From NCBI GenBank assembly GCA_025504975.1, contig JANUWI010000014.1, positions 682,001 to 746,000 of the forward strand: DNA of 64,000 bases, given 5' to 3'. A model generated the notes under the pieces. The model was not told the origin of the DNA, did not search any database, and worked only from the letters and a program-made list of their open reading frames with translations. Positions 11,545 to 23,366 of the stretch are shown one piece after another. Position 1 is the stretch's first letter. Every line of letters starts with the position of its first letter. Source of the stretch: Plenodomus lindquistii (lineage: Eukaryota > Ascomycota > Dothideomycetes > Pleosporales > Leptosphaeriaceae). The position numbers and the translations under genes were made by a program.

Positions 11545-13263
11545 ATGGGCCCATTCTCAAAGAAGATGGAAACGCGCCACCTGCGCGACACAGATATGAA
11601 GAAGCTAGTACACATATTCTACAGTGTACCTCAAGACGCCTCGGACGCCAAGAAGGCTCGCCATTGCAGGCACACAAAAGAAGACATTCATTATCTTCCA
11701 CGGCGCCTGCGCGCCACACACTTTTCGCTGCATGCTACCAGTCTATGTAGCACGCACAAGGGTCTCGACGATCATCTCATCAAAGAAATCTGGTCATGGC
11801 TCCTCCATGAGCTCGGAGGCACAATTGGCCAATTTCTCTACCCCGTCATCATGTGCGGTCGCCTCAGCGCTACTGAGGAGTTGGAGGCTCGTCAGCTTGA
11901 GCCAGTCTCCCAAATGTGGCGGCGTGATTACAATCAAGCAGCCGCAACGCCCCCAAGTCACGAGCCTATCCACCGCGACACAAGATGGGCATACCAGGCT
12001 AACAAATGTGCGGCATGTATACTCGGCCGTATTGGATCAGATCCTGATGTTCTCTTTGCGCTGTTTGCGGGCATGGTAGGTCGGTTCAGCACGCGCACAC
12101 TCGTCAATGCGGAGGCACTGGGTAGCACTGACGCATGGGAGAAGACAAGGTCGAAACGCATTCGTTTTGTGAAGTATTGGCTTCGTACGATCAAAGATGG
12201 GGATGCGGCGGTGTTCCTCGCGGGGACATTAGGCATGAAAATGAGGCGGGTGAGACGGGAGTGGATGGAGGAGCAACAGCGTATTCACTACGAGCAGCAG
12301 CTCTCACTTATACGGCCTAGTCTAAACAGCAACAGTGATAGGACGGAGGAGAAGCGTGATTCTATCGATCAAAAGATTGGTCCAGTACCTCGTCCAGCAG
12401 ATGTCAAGCGGTTCTCACCTGCGAGCCATCTAGGGTTCAATATTTCCCCGTCTCCTACTCACGCTGTCCAACAACCAGCACTTCTCGGTCCACCCGCACG
12501 TCAACCGCTCCCCATCCGACAGCCAACAACCGCCCTGCCTATCCGCCCACCATCAGCCAGCTCAGACGACACAGTTCGTCTACCCCGCAGTCCAGTCCGC
12601 GCAGACAGCACCCAACACCTCCGCCCAGCTCCCCTCCAACCGCGCCCCAAACAAGCACCAGTATGCCAACCCCGATTTCCAACAACATCCCCCATCCCCG
12701 AAGGCTACGCTCCCATATGGGACCGCTCCGGACGCGCAAACCCCACAGAGTCCGAGTACGCAGGCTCCGTCCGTACCGTATGGCGTCCAACACCCTACAC
12801 ACCCTCAGTAAGTACCCTAACACACCACAGCAATCGCATCGACTCCATCATCTCCCCCACCCCTCCTTTAACCCGCCAATCCTCCACACGCACAGCACGT
12901 CCATTCTCCCTAGCCACAGCACGCACAATCATATCTTACGATGGCGCCGCGTCGTCATGGTATACGCAAAGTATCGCTGACCCCTACAGCCCCTTTTTCA
13001 ACCTGCCCTTGGGCTATGAGGTCCATCTCGACGCTTTGTCAACGCTGCCGAGGCCGAGTCGGGGAAGTATGTATCAAGCGTTTGGGGATGGGAAGTGGAA
13101 TGCCGGACGGTTTGAGTGTGTGGATGAGGAGGGGGGTGAGGAGGGGTGGAGTGATGAGGATGATGGGGAAGTGGCGGATGGGTTGGAAAGGGCGGCTAGG
13201 ATGTTGAGGCCCAAGGGAAGTAGGGAGGAGTTGGGGGAGACAATATGGGAGGATTTGTACTAG
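11545..13263 (+). CDS. Unrecognised fungal protein with a Pro-rich low-complexity half
   Basis: An uninterrupted 572-codon frame. The N-terminal half (residues 1-260) looks globular and mainly helical, with a short Cys pair in NKCAACILGRIG near residue 155, then LFALFAGMVGRF and a basic stretch KTRSKRIRFVKYWLRTIKDG. Residues about 270-470 are rich in Pro, Arg, Ser and Thr and probably disordered. The tail is acidic (DEEGGEEGWSDEDDGE). No catalytic motif, membrane segment or signal peptide is visible. The architecture is common among conserved hypothetical proteins of Pezizomycotina, but I cannot name a family or function. The start is the first ATG of the frame. The gene is convergent with the C2H2 regulator. 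Confidence 0.75.
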   Translation: MGPFSKKMETRHLRDTDMKKLVHIFYSVPQDASDAKKARHCRHTKEDIHYLPRRLRATHFSLHATSLCSTHKGLDDHLIKEIWSWLLHELGGTIGQFLYPVIMCGRLSATEELEARQLEPVSQMWRRDYNQAAATPPSHEPIHRDTRWAYQANKCAACILGRIGSDPDVLFALFAGMVGRFSTRTLVNAEALGSTDAWEKTRSKRIRFVKYWLRTIKDGDAAVFLAGTLGMKMRRVRREWMEEQQRIHYEQQLSLIRPSLNSNSDRTEEKRDSIDQKIGPVPRPADVKRFSPASHLGFNISPSPTHAVQQPALLGPPARQPLPIRQPTTALPIRPPSASSDDTVRLPRSPVRADSTQHLRPAPLQPRPKQAPVCQPRFPTTSPIPEGYAPIWDRSGRANPTESEYAGSVRTVWRPTPYTPSVSTLTHHSNRIDSIISPTPPLTRQSSTRTARPFSLATARTIISYDGAASSWYTQSIADPYSPFFNLPLGYEVHLDALSTLPRPSRGSMYQAFGDGKWNAGRFECVDEEGGEEGWSDEDDGEVADGLERAARMLRPKGSREELGETIWEDLY

Positions 13264-14677
13264 GTGTCAGGCTTTGCGCCCATAAATACTCAAATACTCG
13301 TGATCAATGATGACAATCGTTGATCACTCTTGTCTTTTTGGTGGCGTCGTCAGACGTCGTGCTCTGACACTAGGTTTGGACTGAGTCTAGTAGTTCGTAC
13401 CGTATCAACATTGAAGTTATGGGTGGCTTTCGGGAAGCAGACACATAACGGCGAGAAAATGTAACAGTAATTGAAAATTATCAAGTCTTATCAAAAGTCC
13501 AGTGGACATGTAGAAATGTGCTATGTGATATTTCAAGGGTATTTTTTGTTGTCGTTCATTGTTCTTATTTGCCGGCTATAGTACGGCTCTGCAACTAGTA
13601 TACCCAACCTCGAAAATATGGTGAGTTGATTGACGAGTGAACAAGATTTGACTTGAACGAGCTGATAGCTTGAAACTTTTACAAAGCGCGGCTTTTCCCA
13701 GTGAGTGATGTCCATCATATTTGGGGCGCGACTGTCGTATCTGTGGCACATGATCTTCAGGATCAGTGAATCTGATGGACCCACGGGTCTCTTGTGGGGT
13801 CGCACCAGTGAACCTGGGATTTGTACCCTAAAGATCATCCCGTCGGTAGAAAATCCCGTTCACGACGCGATCAGCGCTTACCCTATGAAATGATTCTCGA
13901 CAAGGAGCGGCGTGTAAGGAGGCTCTACGCGAGCAAGGTGCTCGTTCATACGCCCATCTCTTAAATCGACCTTGCTTATCCGCCTGTGGACGCGTCCTGT
14001 TCACTGCCGTTGTTGGGGCTCGTTCACAGCTACTCCTTGCTATAGCCAAGGACTGTCGAGGGATGATCTTGTGTGACAGTTGTAGACTCTCTTTCTTGTA
14101 CCCTCCGCGGAGAAAGTCCAGTGGAGAGTGTGCCTAGGAGTCGCATGGTGGCTGGGGACCACTGACCATTGTATTCACACACGCCATTCCAATATACGTG
14201 GAGTGCATGTGTGGGGCCATTCCCAGCCATGGAACCCTTAGGCGCATCTACCTGCCACTGATGTCGTGCATATCCAAGCTAACCCAATGGGGATTGGTGG
14301 ACGGCGGCGGCAAACTCGGAATGTAACTTCAACTCAACCTCACTTCGCATCTCACGTTCCACACACATTGCTTCTGCTGCAACTCCAATGCACGGCCCTT
14401 TCAGTCTCTCCATTCATTCCGTCATTACGTATCTGCTCATTCGCAGCGGGGCTCAGGATTCGTCACGGGGCAGATGTGCATCTTGTGAGCGTGTCATTAC
14501 CCATACATTAGAAAACATACATTGTGGAAGCTAGACTACATGAAGACCTGCATACTGATAGGATGCCTAGGCAAATACAATAATGCGTACAGTTATGAAG
14601 CAACAACTCCAGCACCAGACCGAAACTTTTTATACAACATAAGGTTTGCGGTGCAGACCACGAATCATGAAAACTCC
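13264..14677. other. Convergent intergenic region
   Basis: About 1.4 kb between two convergent genes. Only short frames without recognisable content occur, and I see no repeat or RNA gene. Confidence 0.35.
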
Positions 14678-16192
14678 TCACATCCTGTGAGCGCTGTGAG
14701 CGCGAAACCTCTCCATGTGAGCCCGAACCTCCTCCATGTGAGCGTGGATCTTCTCGATAGCATCCTCAGCGTTGTATACGAAAGTGCTCTCCGGATTCCA
14801 AAGCTCGAAAAAGGCCATGAACTCTGCGCTATCTTCATCGTCCTCTGGGTTGTACTCCCGGTTGACTTCTTTCTCCCATGCAATCAAAAGCTTAACGATG
14901 AGCTTTGGATCGCTCAGCACGGAGATTACCTGCCTCAGGGAAAACTTTTTATTCCGGCCGTCTTTCTTGCCAGGCCGATGAACATGCGTGAAGCTATGTG
15001 CCCAGCAATTGTCGTTCCGGTTGAACTTGGTCTCGCAGAGGGGACATCTGAAGTCTTTGATAAGATCGTGCGTCTTCCTGTGACGCTGACGGTGTTCGGT
15101 GCGCTTGAAAGGTCTGCCACAGATTTCGGGATGGTGTGGTGAAATGCTGTCATCGTCGTCTTCAAACGGGTGTTTGCAAATGAATTTCTGACGAGGCTCT
15201 TCACCATCATATCGAAGCTCGCCACTCTCTTTATCTCTGATGATCTTTCTGTCGAAACTGATCTGGCCGTCCCAGAGTTTGGTGACGTACGGATCCGCTT
15301 TGCGCTTTGGCTTAACCACCTTGCCACGGCGCTTTTCCTTGGTGATCGATTTTCCCCCGGTCCTCGTCTCGCGAATCGACCGCGTCAGCCTTGTATAGCT
15401 ATCAGATGGGTCTGTTTCGGACTTGATGCAACCTGGACTGGACTCGTGCTTGAAGACGACCTGCTGTGGCGAAGGGGGTAATGGTACGTCCATATCATCA
15501 TAAGGCTCCATCGCGATGTCCGGTGTGTCGACACGAACATACTCACCTTCTATCAACGCTTCGTGTGGTACAATTGTTGTCGAGGCAGGTCCTTGCATCT
15601 GTTGAACGTCCATGTGCCACACGGGGTCTATTGACGCGGCAGTATCCATCTCAAGTCCGCTCACGCTCATATGGCTATCGTACGAGGTATAAGATGTATT
15701 TGGTGTGGGCGTGCACCACGGAATAGTAGACGCTGCTTCTAGGCCAACGTACGCGGACATGGGCGATTGCAGGTAGGATCCATGGGAAGCGAACGCTTCG
15801 AAATTTCTCATGGGTAGGGCCTGTCCCATGTGGCAAGAAGTATCGAAAGATGCCCACGATTCATCGAAACCGGACGGCTTTTGGTGGAAGTCTATTGGGA
15901 GCCTGTTGAGCGACTGCGCGTGACTTAGGTCGAAGGCACTCGCATCGAAACTCTCTGTTGTGAGCGGGCTCCGTCCGCAGATTGGCGTTGGCGGCACCGA
16001 AAAGTCCGATGAGTAGGTACTAAAGGATGAAGAGAGTGAGAGTGCAGAGACGTCAGAGTTCCTCCTGGGCTCCATGGTGTATGGTGAATGAGGCGTCAGG
16101 CGTCTCTCTGCAGCATGGACGGCAGGCGACATTTGATGGGCCTCCTTTTTCGAGCCACCGTGAGCAAACATGGCCGAATTGGATCGCATCAT
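14678..16192 (-). CDS. C2H2 zinc-finger transcription factor
   Basis: Single coding exon of 504 residues from the ATG at 16190-16192. The N-terminal 300 residues are Ser/Pro/Thr-rich and lack clear folds, as in activation regions; a basic nuclear-localisation-like patch follows (KEKRRGKVVKPKRK). Two zinc fingers lie near residues 340-404: the first has an atypically long Cys spacing, ending CGRPFKRTEHRQRHRKTH; the second is CPLCETKFNRNDNCWAHSFTH. The paired layout with xFKRxEH and FxRxDN resembles the BrlA/Msn2-type class of fungal developmental and stress regulators, but I would not assign orthology. The C-terminus is acidic and helical. A 5'-UTR intron and a 7-kb gene-poor upstream region suggest complex transcriptional control (inference). 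Confidence 0.85.
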   Translation of the reverse strand: MMRSNSAMFAHGGSKKEAHQMSPAVHAAERRLTPHSPYTMEPRRNSDVSALSLSSSFSTYSSDFSVPPTPICGRSPLTTESFDASAFDLSHAQSLNRLPIDFHQKPSGFDESWASFDTSCHMGQALPMRNFEAFASHGSYLQSPMSAYVGLEAASTIPWCTPTPNTSYTSYDSHMSVSGLEMDTAASIDPVWHMDVQQMQGPASTTIVPHEALIEGEYVRVDTPDIAMEPYDDMDVPLPPSPQQVVFKHESSPGCIKSETDPSDSYTRLTRSIRETRTGGKSITKEKRRGKVVKPKRKADPYVTKLWDGQISFDRKIIRDKESGELRYDGEEPRQKFICKHPFEDDDDSISPHHPEICGRPFKRTEHRQRHRKTHDLIKDFRCPLCETKFNRNDNCWAHSFTHVHRPGKKDGRNKKFSLRQVISVLSDPKLIVKLLIAWEKEVNREYNPEDDEDSAEFMAFFELWNPESTFVYNAEDAIEKIHAHMEEVRAHMERFRAHSAHRM

Positions 16193-16216
16193 CTTCCCAG
16201 TACAAGATTGTTGATG

Positions 16217-16279
16217 CTGCAACTTGTTAGTTGAAACCGTATGCTATTATGGATGAGCAACAAGGGGTTGGCCACTTAC
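16217..16279 (-). other. Intron in the 5' leader of the C2H2 regulator
   Basis: On the minus strand a GTAAGT donor at 16279, a CTAAC branch site and a TTGCAG acceptor ending at 16217 form a 63-base intron 24 bases before the start codon. I see no ATG in the leader exon directly upstream, so it is interpreted as a UTR intron rather than evidence for another coding exon. Confidence 0.65.
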
Positions 16280-19200
16280 TTTGGCTGGGTACGTTATCGT
16301 TCAAGAGACGTTGACTTGTCGATGATCTCGCTTGATAGTGAGAACGTATAAGAAGGGAGGAGGCTCAAGCTTTAAATCAGGGTTCACTATGGTTGTGACG
16401 AAATTCGGCAGTGGCGAAGAGACTGGAGAAGCCTCACACTAATCAGCTGTGCTACAATAGGTAATTCGAGACGCGGTCGCGAACGCGATGAGGCAGGGCG
16501 CTGGAATGGCGTGTGGACCGTAATAATGGGATACAGACGAAGCGAAGGAATAACGGTCCGAACTGTCAAGTCTCTGCAAGGGCAACTCCAACCGCGGACC
16601 GAGTGACTTCTACAACTAGCGCAGTGTGAAGTTCGGTAATGGACACAACAGATTGGGTGTTCGAAAACTGAAGATCCACGACGGCGTACCTTCAGTACTA
16701 AGTACGTGCAGGCACAGCCTTGCAGGTAGCCAAGTAACGGTCTTGGGAGGGTGTCTGACTTGACGCCCACTGGTCGTATGCGCATTGTAACATCAGGACG
16801 AAGCAACGCCTCTTGACGGGGATGTCACATCACCACTGCTGCGCGGGCATCCGCCACGACAGCACTCGACATAAGCTGGTCTTGCACAATGCTATTCTTT
16901 CTACGTTGGGCAACTGCTAAGAGTCTACTGACACCGTGTCTGCAGGCAAGCATGCACTTCTCCACACATGTTCTCATCAATGGTCACACAAAACGTCGTT
17001 CGATCGCTGCTCCAGGAATGTCTGTCACAATCTGTTCGGGCTCAACGAGGACTAGACGACTGGGGAACCGGTTGCCAAGGAACGTTGTACAAAGTGATCC
17101 TTCCCCATTGAGATGCTCACTACTCTCAACTACAACAGCCTTCTCCACTCTGTAGAATTGAACTAGACTGAGAGCTGGCTCGAACCCAACACCACAAATC
17201 TTCACTATCATGGTGCAACGCGAATCGAACGACATGGGCCACGGGCTTGTCTATCACCACCGTCTATTGGTAACATCATGATTCATGCGACGATTATCCA
17301 GAAGTCCTCGTTGAGGTAGCTGCTCCATCGCTGGATTGGGACTCGGGAAGGATCTCCTGATAGTTTTCGGTCGATCCTTGTTTGTAACTTGGTGGTTGCA
17401 CAACAGCAAACCTGCATGTATGGACGATGTTTTCCCGCCAAATTCTCCGGTCCGGTACGCCACTTTCTGCAGCATCGATTGGTTTGTTTCAACTGTTGTT
17501 TATTGCAGGGAATGCACACATAACAGGTAAACGCTGGGTAATTCATCGGACCCCGTGCGTGATCGCTGCACTACGAATCGCACCTCCGCGACATGGCTGA
17601 ACACTTTGGAACCAAGCCGCTTCTTGGCCCGAGTCGAAGCGTCCCGTGAGAATCAACTGCGCTATAAGTAGAGATGCGTGGTAGCTGTCTGATCGAATTA
17701 GACAATACCAACGCCGAGATGGGACGGATGCCTGCCTCCTCCGATCGATCTAATGTGGCCAGCCATTGTCTGGGTCCGATTGTTTCAATAAACCGCAACG
17801 ATCAGCCCAAAGGTTTGACAGCCGGTGCGAACCAGATACTGAACAACCAGCAGAACGGTGTTCAATAGTCTCTTCGCATCACACAAACAAACCACAATAC
17901 CTACAAGAAGTTTAGCTGGCTCCACTACCCGAATGATGCGCATGAGCCATGCAAGCACTGGACAGCCCTGACTCTATCTGCAGACCAGGGTCCGTCATAT
18001 CTACCATTGGCCGCTTGTACCACCCACCAACTGCACAGAACAGGGGCGCTTGCGCGATCAGGCAGTTCTGCTAGACAAAGTCTTACCAAATGCAAGCAGC
18101 AACAGGAGTTTGAGCTGTAAATTACTTCTGGGGCGGCGACGCTGCGGGTGTTGACAGATTGATATGGACCGTTACGCTCGTGGTCAGCATCGACACCTAT
18201 AGTGACACTTCCAAATGGATCTTGAACGTGGCCGGCATGTCACATTCTTTGCCTCGAACAGCGTGGCAGGCGACTCACATGTCCAACTGCCGGTGACTTT
18301 GTGAAGGAAATGGGCAATCCGGGTATCCTGGTAGTTTCCCCGGCCGCCTACCTGTCCCACCTTGACCTTTCTTCGGAAAATAAATCTTCTGTCAGGATCT
18401 AGATCTATTCAACGCGTCAATCTCGCGTATCACAGCGGATATACTCAGGGCAAGCGGTTAAACTGCACGCAAATTGGTTTCCGCAGATGCAGTGATGCTC
18501 TAGCAGATTTCGCTTAGTCGCCTTCATTCCAGCTAAGCATGTGGGTCGTGGCTAGGTGACAGTTCACACACTACTTCACAGTGTGGAGGTTCGTGGCAGA
18601 TGCGTGATAGTCATGGACCAAAATATTCCGGTGGTGAGTCTCCCGTGAATCTCAACGGCTGCACCTCAACGCTCAGCCTGTATAATATCCCGTTACTCAG
18701 AGTCACATCCAAAACAAGAGCTCCACTGGGAATGCGAGACTCTCACACGATCAGTCCTATCAGACTCCGCGGAGTAGAGGACCCACTTTGCGAACAAAAG
18801 TACAAATCATTGGTTCTCTGCCTCATCGGTGAATGAGACGCAGACGTGATGTGCATGCTCACGATCTCAGCAAGGACAACAAGTGCACCGTGGGTTTCGC
18901 CTCAATGACTCGAGCCAAGACACCATGTACCTCTCTCTTACACAGCATCACTTCCTGTACTCTCCAAGAAGCCGCCAACAGCAACGCCGGTGGAGCTCGG
19001 CCAGGCCCGGCTTCCCAATCGGCATCTTCCTCTACACATCATATGTATCGGATCATTGGCCTTGATTTGACTGGCGCCCGCAATGTGTGAGGGCAGGCAG
19101 GTACCGATACACGGCATCGACGGCCCCGTCCTGCAATGTGCATCAGGGTAGTGTGTTGTTGCTGCGTCTGCGGGCCGTTGAGCTTTGATGCTGCGCGACT

Positions 19201-21870
19201 ACCCGCCCATTCTTGTTCGGTCAACCATTCCGCGGAGCTTGTGATTCCCATGGTACTCAAATTCGATCAAGAGCGCCTTCACTGTGGAAGCTTTCCGACA
19301 GCGTGCATCTTGTGGAAGCATTCCTGCCCTTGGTCAACGATAGTCTTGGGTCCAATTCCCATCGTTCCATGCATCCGACCACCTCAACAAGTATAGCAAC
19401 AACTTGTAGCACAGAAGTCTGTTCCTCTGCCAGCAGGACCAAGAGAGAGTACTGTGTTGGGGCACACCTGAGGTGCAGATCTCGGAGGTGCTTCGAGCGC
19501 TCTCAGTCTCAGCGGGAAGCGGTTTCCTTTTTTGTGCCGTCATAGCTGCTCTTGAGCTGACTGCTTCCAAGACAGGTCTCAGTGCACACTCGGGTACCTT
19601 GGGGCATGACCCAAATCAGTCACCTCGAGACGAGACCGACGACGTTCTACTGCAGCAGCATATGTGAGTGCGGGAAGAGCACGGTGAACTTCATGCAGGA
19701 CCGGTATACTGCATCTGGGCTGTCTGACAGACGGAGGTGGGCGTTCTGAGGTTATGCGCTGTTAGCCGTTGTTTGGTGCTGCCACACCAGTACTTCGCGG
19801 ATGCAATGAAAATTCGCGGACTCAGCGGAGTAGGTCCTATTCGATACTCCACGAACTTTGACTGTTGAGTGGTCCTTCACTTGGCCCATCGGTCAGTGGC
19901 GACTGTGTGCTCCTCATGCACACAATCCGTATGCAATGTTTACTGAACAGCTTGGTAGATATCAAAAGGATCGCGATGATCCACGCGTTCACATTCTCTG
20001 CGCATTGGCGTACGACTTGTCGAACGGTGGACGAACAGATGACGAATATGGTATACCCATAGTATCTGTAGCTACCGATTGACATCACGTAGCTGGTGTG
20101 ACTTCTCATGTATTTTGCCCCCCTTTCTCTTGTTCCTGTAGGGCAGGTATCGCATGCTGGGCTGTGGTAGGTGTACTTCGAACGTTCCGGCCATAGTCGG
20201 ACCGATTCACTATTTTACTATGGCTCTGCAAAAGTGGAACACCCCATCTTCATTCATGTGCGTATGAGTCTGTCCCTTACACCCCTGGATTCTAGTCCTC
20301 CCATCTCTTGAAAGCGTGTCACAGTTTTGACCAAATCCTGCATTTGCTTGTGCAAAGCACCGTCGCACTAGTTAGGATAGACCTTTATGTACTCGTCCGA
20401 CTCTTCCCGCAGGCCTTGTCAACGGCTGACGCGCTATAGTGATACATGATACGATGCATGTCACTGTGAGCGAGCGAGAATCCCTCCGTTCCAGAGCACC
20501 GTTGACTTTGCGGCTACACACGCGTGGAGGTGTCGTGAAGCATCGCCGATTAAATCTCCGATGTTTCGTCGATCGTTTGGCGTGGGGTGTACGCTGTCGA
20601 CGATCAATCTCCACACTGTGTCCTTGACACCTGCACTCTTGATGAGCTAAAGATTGCAGTGAGTGAAGCCTGAGAGATGGTGTATGCGAAGCACTAATCG
20701 GCTCATGCGCATCATTTGTACGCATCATCACTTGCCAGAGTATCTTCGAAAATCATTTTTATTGAGATCCTGCCGATGTCAAACTGAACTGTGGAAGACT
20801 TCACAGATCACGTGGTGCGTTACCAGAAGCCGTGGAGGATATCATCGAGCATATACTGAGCACGTAGTGCATCTTGACGCTCGAAGACATTAGCCGCACC
20901 AAAGTATCAAGGACTGGTAGCGCTGGCCCTATAGCGAGGAGGAGACTGCTGAAGAGAGGAAGGTGAAGACCCAAGCCTTGGTCAGTCCGAAGATACACGT
21001 GCGATTCGCTACGCGAAGGACTGCGAAAAGTACCATAACAGTATACTGACAAGACACTCCTCAGCACCTCCATGACATCTACCGAGACCGCCATGCCCAA
21101 GAACGACCTCTACTGATACACAATAGCACGCCAACCCCTTCCTTCCTTCCTTCCACTCTCGTCTTACATCACTCATACACGCACCTCACCTCAGTCCCTT
21201 CCTCCAACACAACCTTCCGTCTCTTTTAACCTCTCACATCATTTTCCGTATCTCCATCTCTATCGCATCATCGCCACCTACTCCTTCGCGTCATCGCTTA
21301 CTTCATCCATCCTCCACGATCTCAACCCCCCCCTGCTCTACCCCTCCATCACGATCACTACACCTACAACCCCGCCGCCAACCGCCACCCGTTCATTCCC
21401 TTGACAAAAACATTGGCAAAACCACAAGAACAAAAAACTTGGAAGCCAAGCACCCGGCCCAGAAAGCCACACTGCACCCTCCACCCCGTCCGCCGAGTGA
21501 GCACGTAAAAAAATCTTACATGCGCTTACGGAACATAGTCTACGCAAGCGTGCAAGCGAAGGATACGAAGTAGACCAAGACTACCAACGGCGCGAGTACG
21601 GAGTATGAGTGACAGCGTGCTAAAGCGGGTGGATACGTAATAGGCAACCCGCCCGTGTCGCGATTACGGCCATGACATAGAATACTGATTTTGTAGAATT
21701 TATCCCCGCGCGTCTGACACCAGGAGCCGTGTTCCGTTCGGGCAGGTCACAGGTGGAGGGTCGGATGGTGTGTGTTCCGCTGTCTGCCGTTGGGAACATC
21801 ATGTCATTGTAGAGTAGTAGTCTAGGAGTAACTCGTCGCTAGGACGTCTCCTGTACATCGTTACGTTACC
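16280..21870. other. Gene-poor region upstream of the C2H2 regulator
   Basis: About 5.6 kb where the longest frames are short, mixed in strand and without recognisable domains or consistent splice sites. I see no tRNA A/B box pair. Near 21125-21340 the plus strand becomes strongly C/T-rich, with (CCTT)n at 21137-21154, like a fungal 5' leader; the first ATG after it (21519) opens only 18 codons. This may be an extended promoter, a non-coding transcript, or decayed sequence. Confidence 0.4.
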
Positions 21871-22101
21871 GTACTCGATGCCGATTTTCGTATATTGCTC
21901 TGCGAATCAAAGTTTTGTGGGTACCAGCCTGCTTCTTCGATAGGCCAGAATGCGCGTATTGGGGGACTTGATAACTGTAACGCTTGTTACATGATCAGGT
22001 TTCCCCACTTGTCTACATCTTCACACGAAGTGATTGGCTAGGTTCCTTACTAGGTGTTTTGCTGATTGGAAGAGCAATATACGAAAATCGGCATCGAGTA
22101 C
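21871..22101. mobile_element. MITE-like element with perfect 31-bp terminal inverted repeats
   Basis: The left arm (21871-21901) begins GTACTCGATGCCGATTTTCG and is matched exactly, in reverse complement, by the right arm (22071-22101). The 169-base interior has no useful frame. Both arms end in TA one base from the outer edge, so the ends could be a TA target duplication of a Tc1/mariner or pogo-like element; alternatively the trinucleotide ACC flanks both sides directly (21868-21870 and 22102-22104). The size and lack of coding capacity fit a non-autonomous element. I found no second copy in the window. Confidence 0.6.
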
Positions 22102-23366
22102 ACCCAACTTGTTCGAATATCCTATGACGAACTGCCAGCAACTACAAGATGAAACTTGACCCCGGGCCTACAATTACGTTGCCGCTGGCGTCGTTGCGGT
22201 GAAGGAACAACGGTACGCACTACGTCGTCTCTCGCTTCATTGCCGCAGACCACCGACCACACTACCGTGCCCCTGGTACCCAAAACTGCGCGGGCGCCCG
22301 CCGCCCGGCCAAATTACCACATACGCTTACCCACGACTAATACGCGCATCACCGCTTGTTTTTACATCCTAGTTTTCTTACCCTAGACTACCGACTATGA
22401 ACGAATGAATCGTACCATGCGCACTGCCTCTACACAGTCTAGTCCCATGCACCCCACGAAGACAATCCGCTAGCTACTTTATGGTGTATAGCATTAGCGA
22501 CGCTGAAAATAAATCACTCTGGACTAGAGTAGACGCCGAGATGTGCGTTGCGTTGCAACTTGCCGGGATGAGGATTTCGGAGAATGCAGCGAGACGCGTT
22601 CTTTGTAGAGTGCTTGTTTGACGTTGTTTGGGTGAGAAAGCGGGGTGCGCTCTGTGCGCCGGCCGTGTTTGGGGTTCTTTTTTGTGGGTATTCCTGAACG
22701 TGGAGGGGTGTTATTGGGATTGTGGAGGGGGTGGGATGGGCGCGATTGACCGTTGCGGTGAGGCTTGATCGACAAGGACATTGCAGTGCAGGGCAGAGAT
22801 TGCCATACAGTATCCCCAGCTGCCTTACGATAGTTGTTGTGAGGCTGCGAATGAGGGAACCCGTGATCGCATTGGTACTGATTGGAGAGTTGCGCGCGAT
22901 TGTTGATGGGTATCGAGATCGTTGCGTGTACTGCGTCTAGCGTTATCAAGACCAATGTGCATCGCATAGTCATGTGAAATTGTCAAGTCTGGTAAAATGG
23001 TGGATTGTCATTATCCTGCCTTCAAAGATATTGGACACGGCTACTATGAGCATAAGATACTGGGGACGGATAAGATAATGCGACGCCATGAGCGCAAGGT
23101 CAAATATGTGTTTGCGCAATACGCCGATGTGAAAGAGAATATACAACCGGTCCATGCCAAGTTGTAGTGCAGCCCGTTGATCCAATAATGCAATAATGAA
23201 GTGTGGCCAAAGCCTGACTGAATGAGAACATGGAACCGTCAGAGGGTTCTTACATGACAAAAAAACGCCGTAGAAATGCAGTACAGTCTTTTATGTACAA
23301 TACACCCCAATGCTTCAAATATGAACAGTGAGAAGTGAAAATGCGGATGCAATCGTCGTCAGAGAT
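22102..23366. other. Gene-poor region between the inverted-repeat element and the Arg/Ser-rich gene
   Basis: About 1.26 kb without a firm gene. It contains the weak secreted-protein candidate at 22524-22973. Confidence 0.35.
22524..22973 (-). CDS. Weak candidate: small secreted protein
   Basis: A 149-codon frame from a true ATG (22971-22973). The first 20 or so residues (MTMRCTLVLITLDAVHATIS) resemble a signal peptide, with a short hydrophobic core and small residues before a possible cleavage site. The mature part is polar with few Cys and becomes His/Pro/Arg-rich, which looks non-coding; a GTATGG donor near 22808 could end the real exon earlier. I see no known domain and no paired cysteine pattern. 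It may be a chance frame. Confidence 0.22.
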   Translation of the reverse strand: MTMRCTLVLITLDAVHATISIPINNRAQLSNQYQCDHGFPHSQPHNNYRKAAGDTVWQSLPCTAMSLSIKPHRNGQSRPSHPLHNPNNTPPRSGIPTKKNPKHGRRTERTPLSHPNNVKQALYKERVSLHSPKSSSRQVATQRTSRRLL

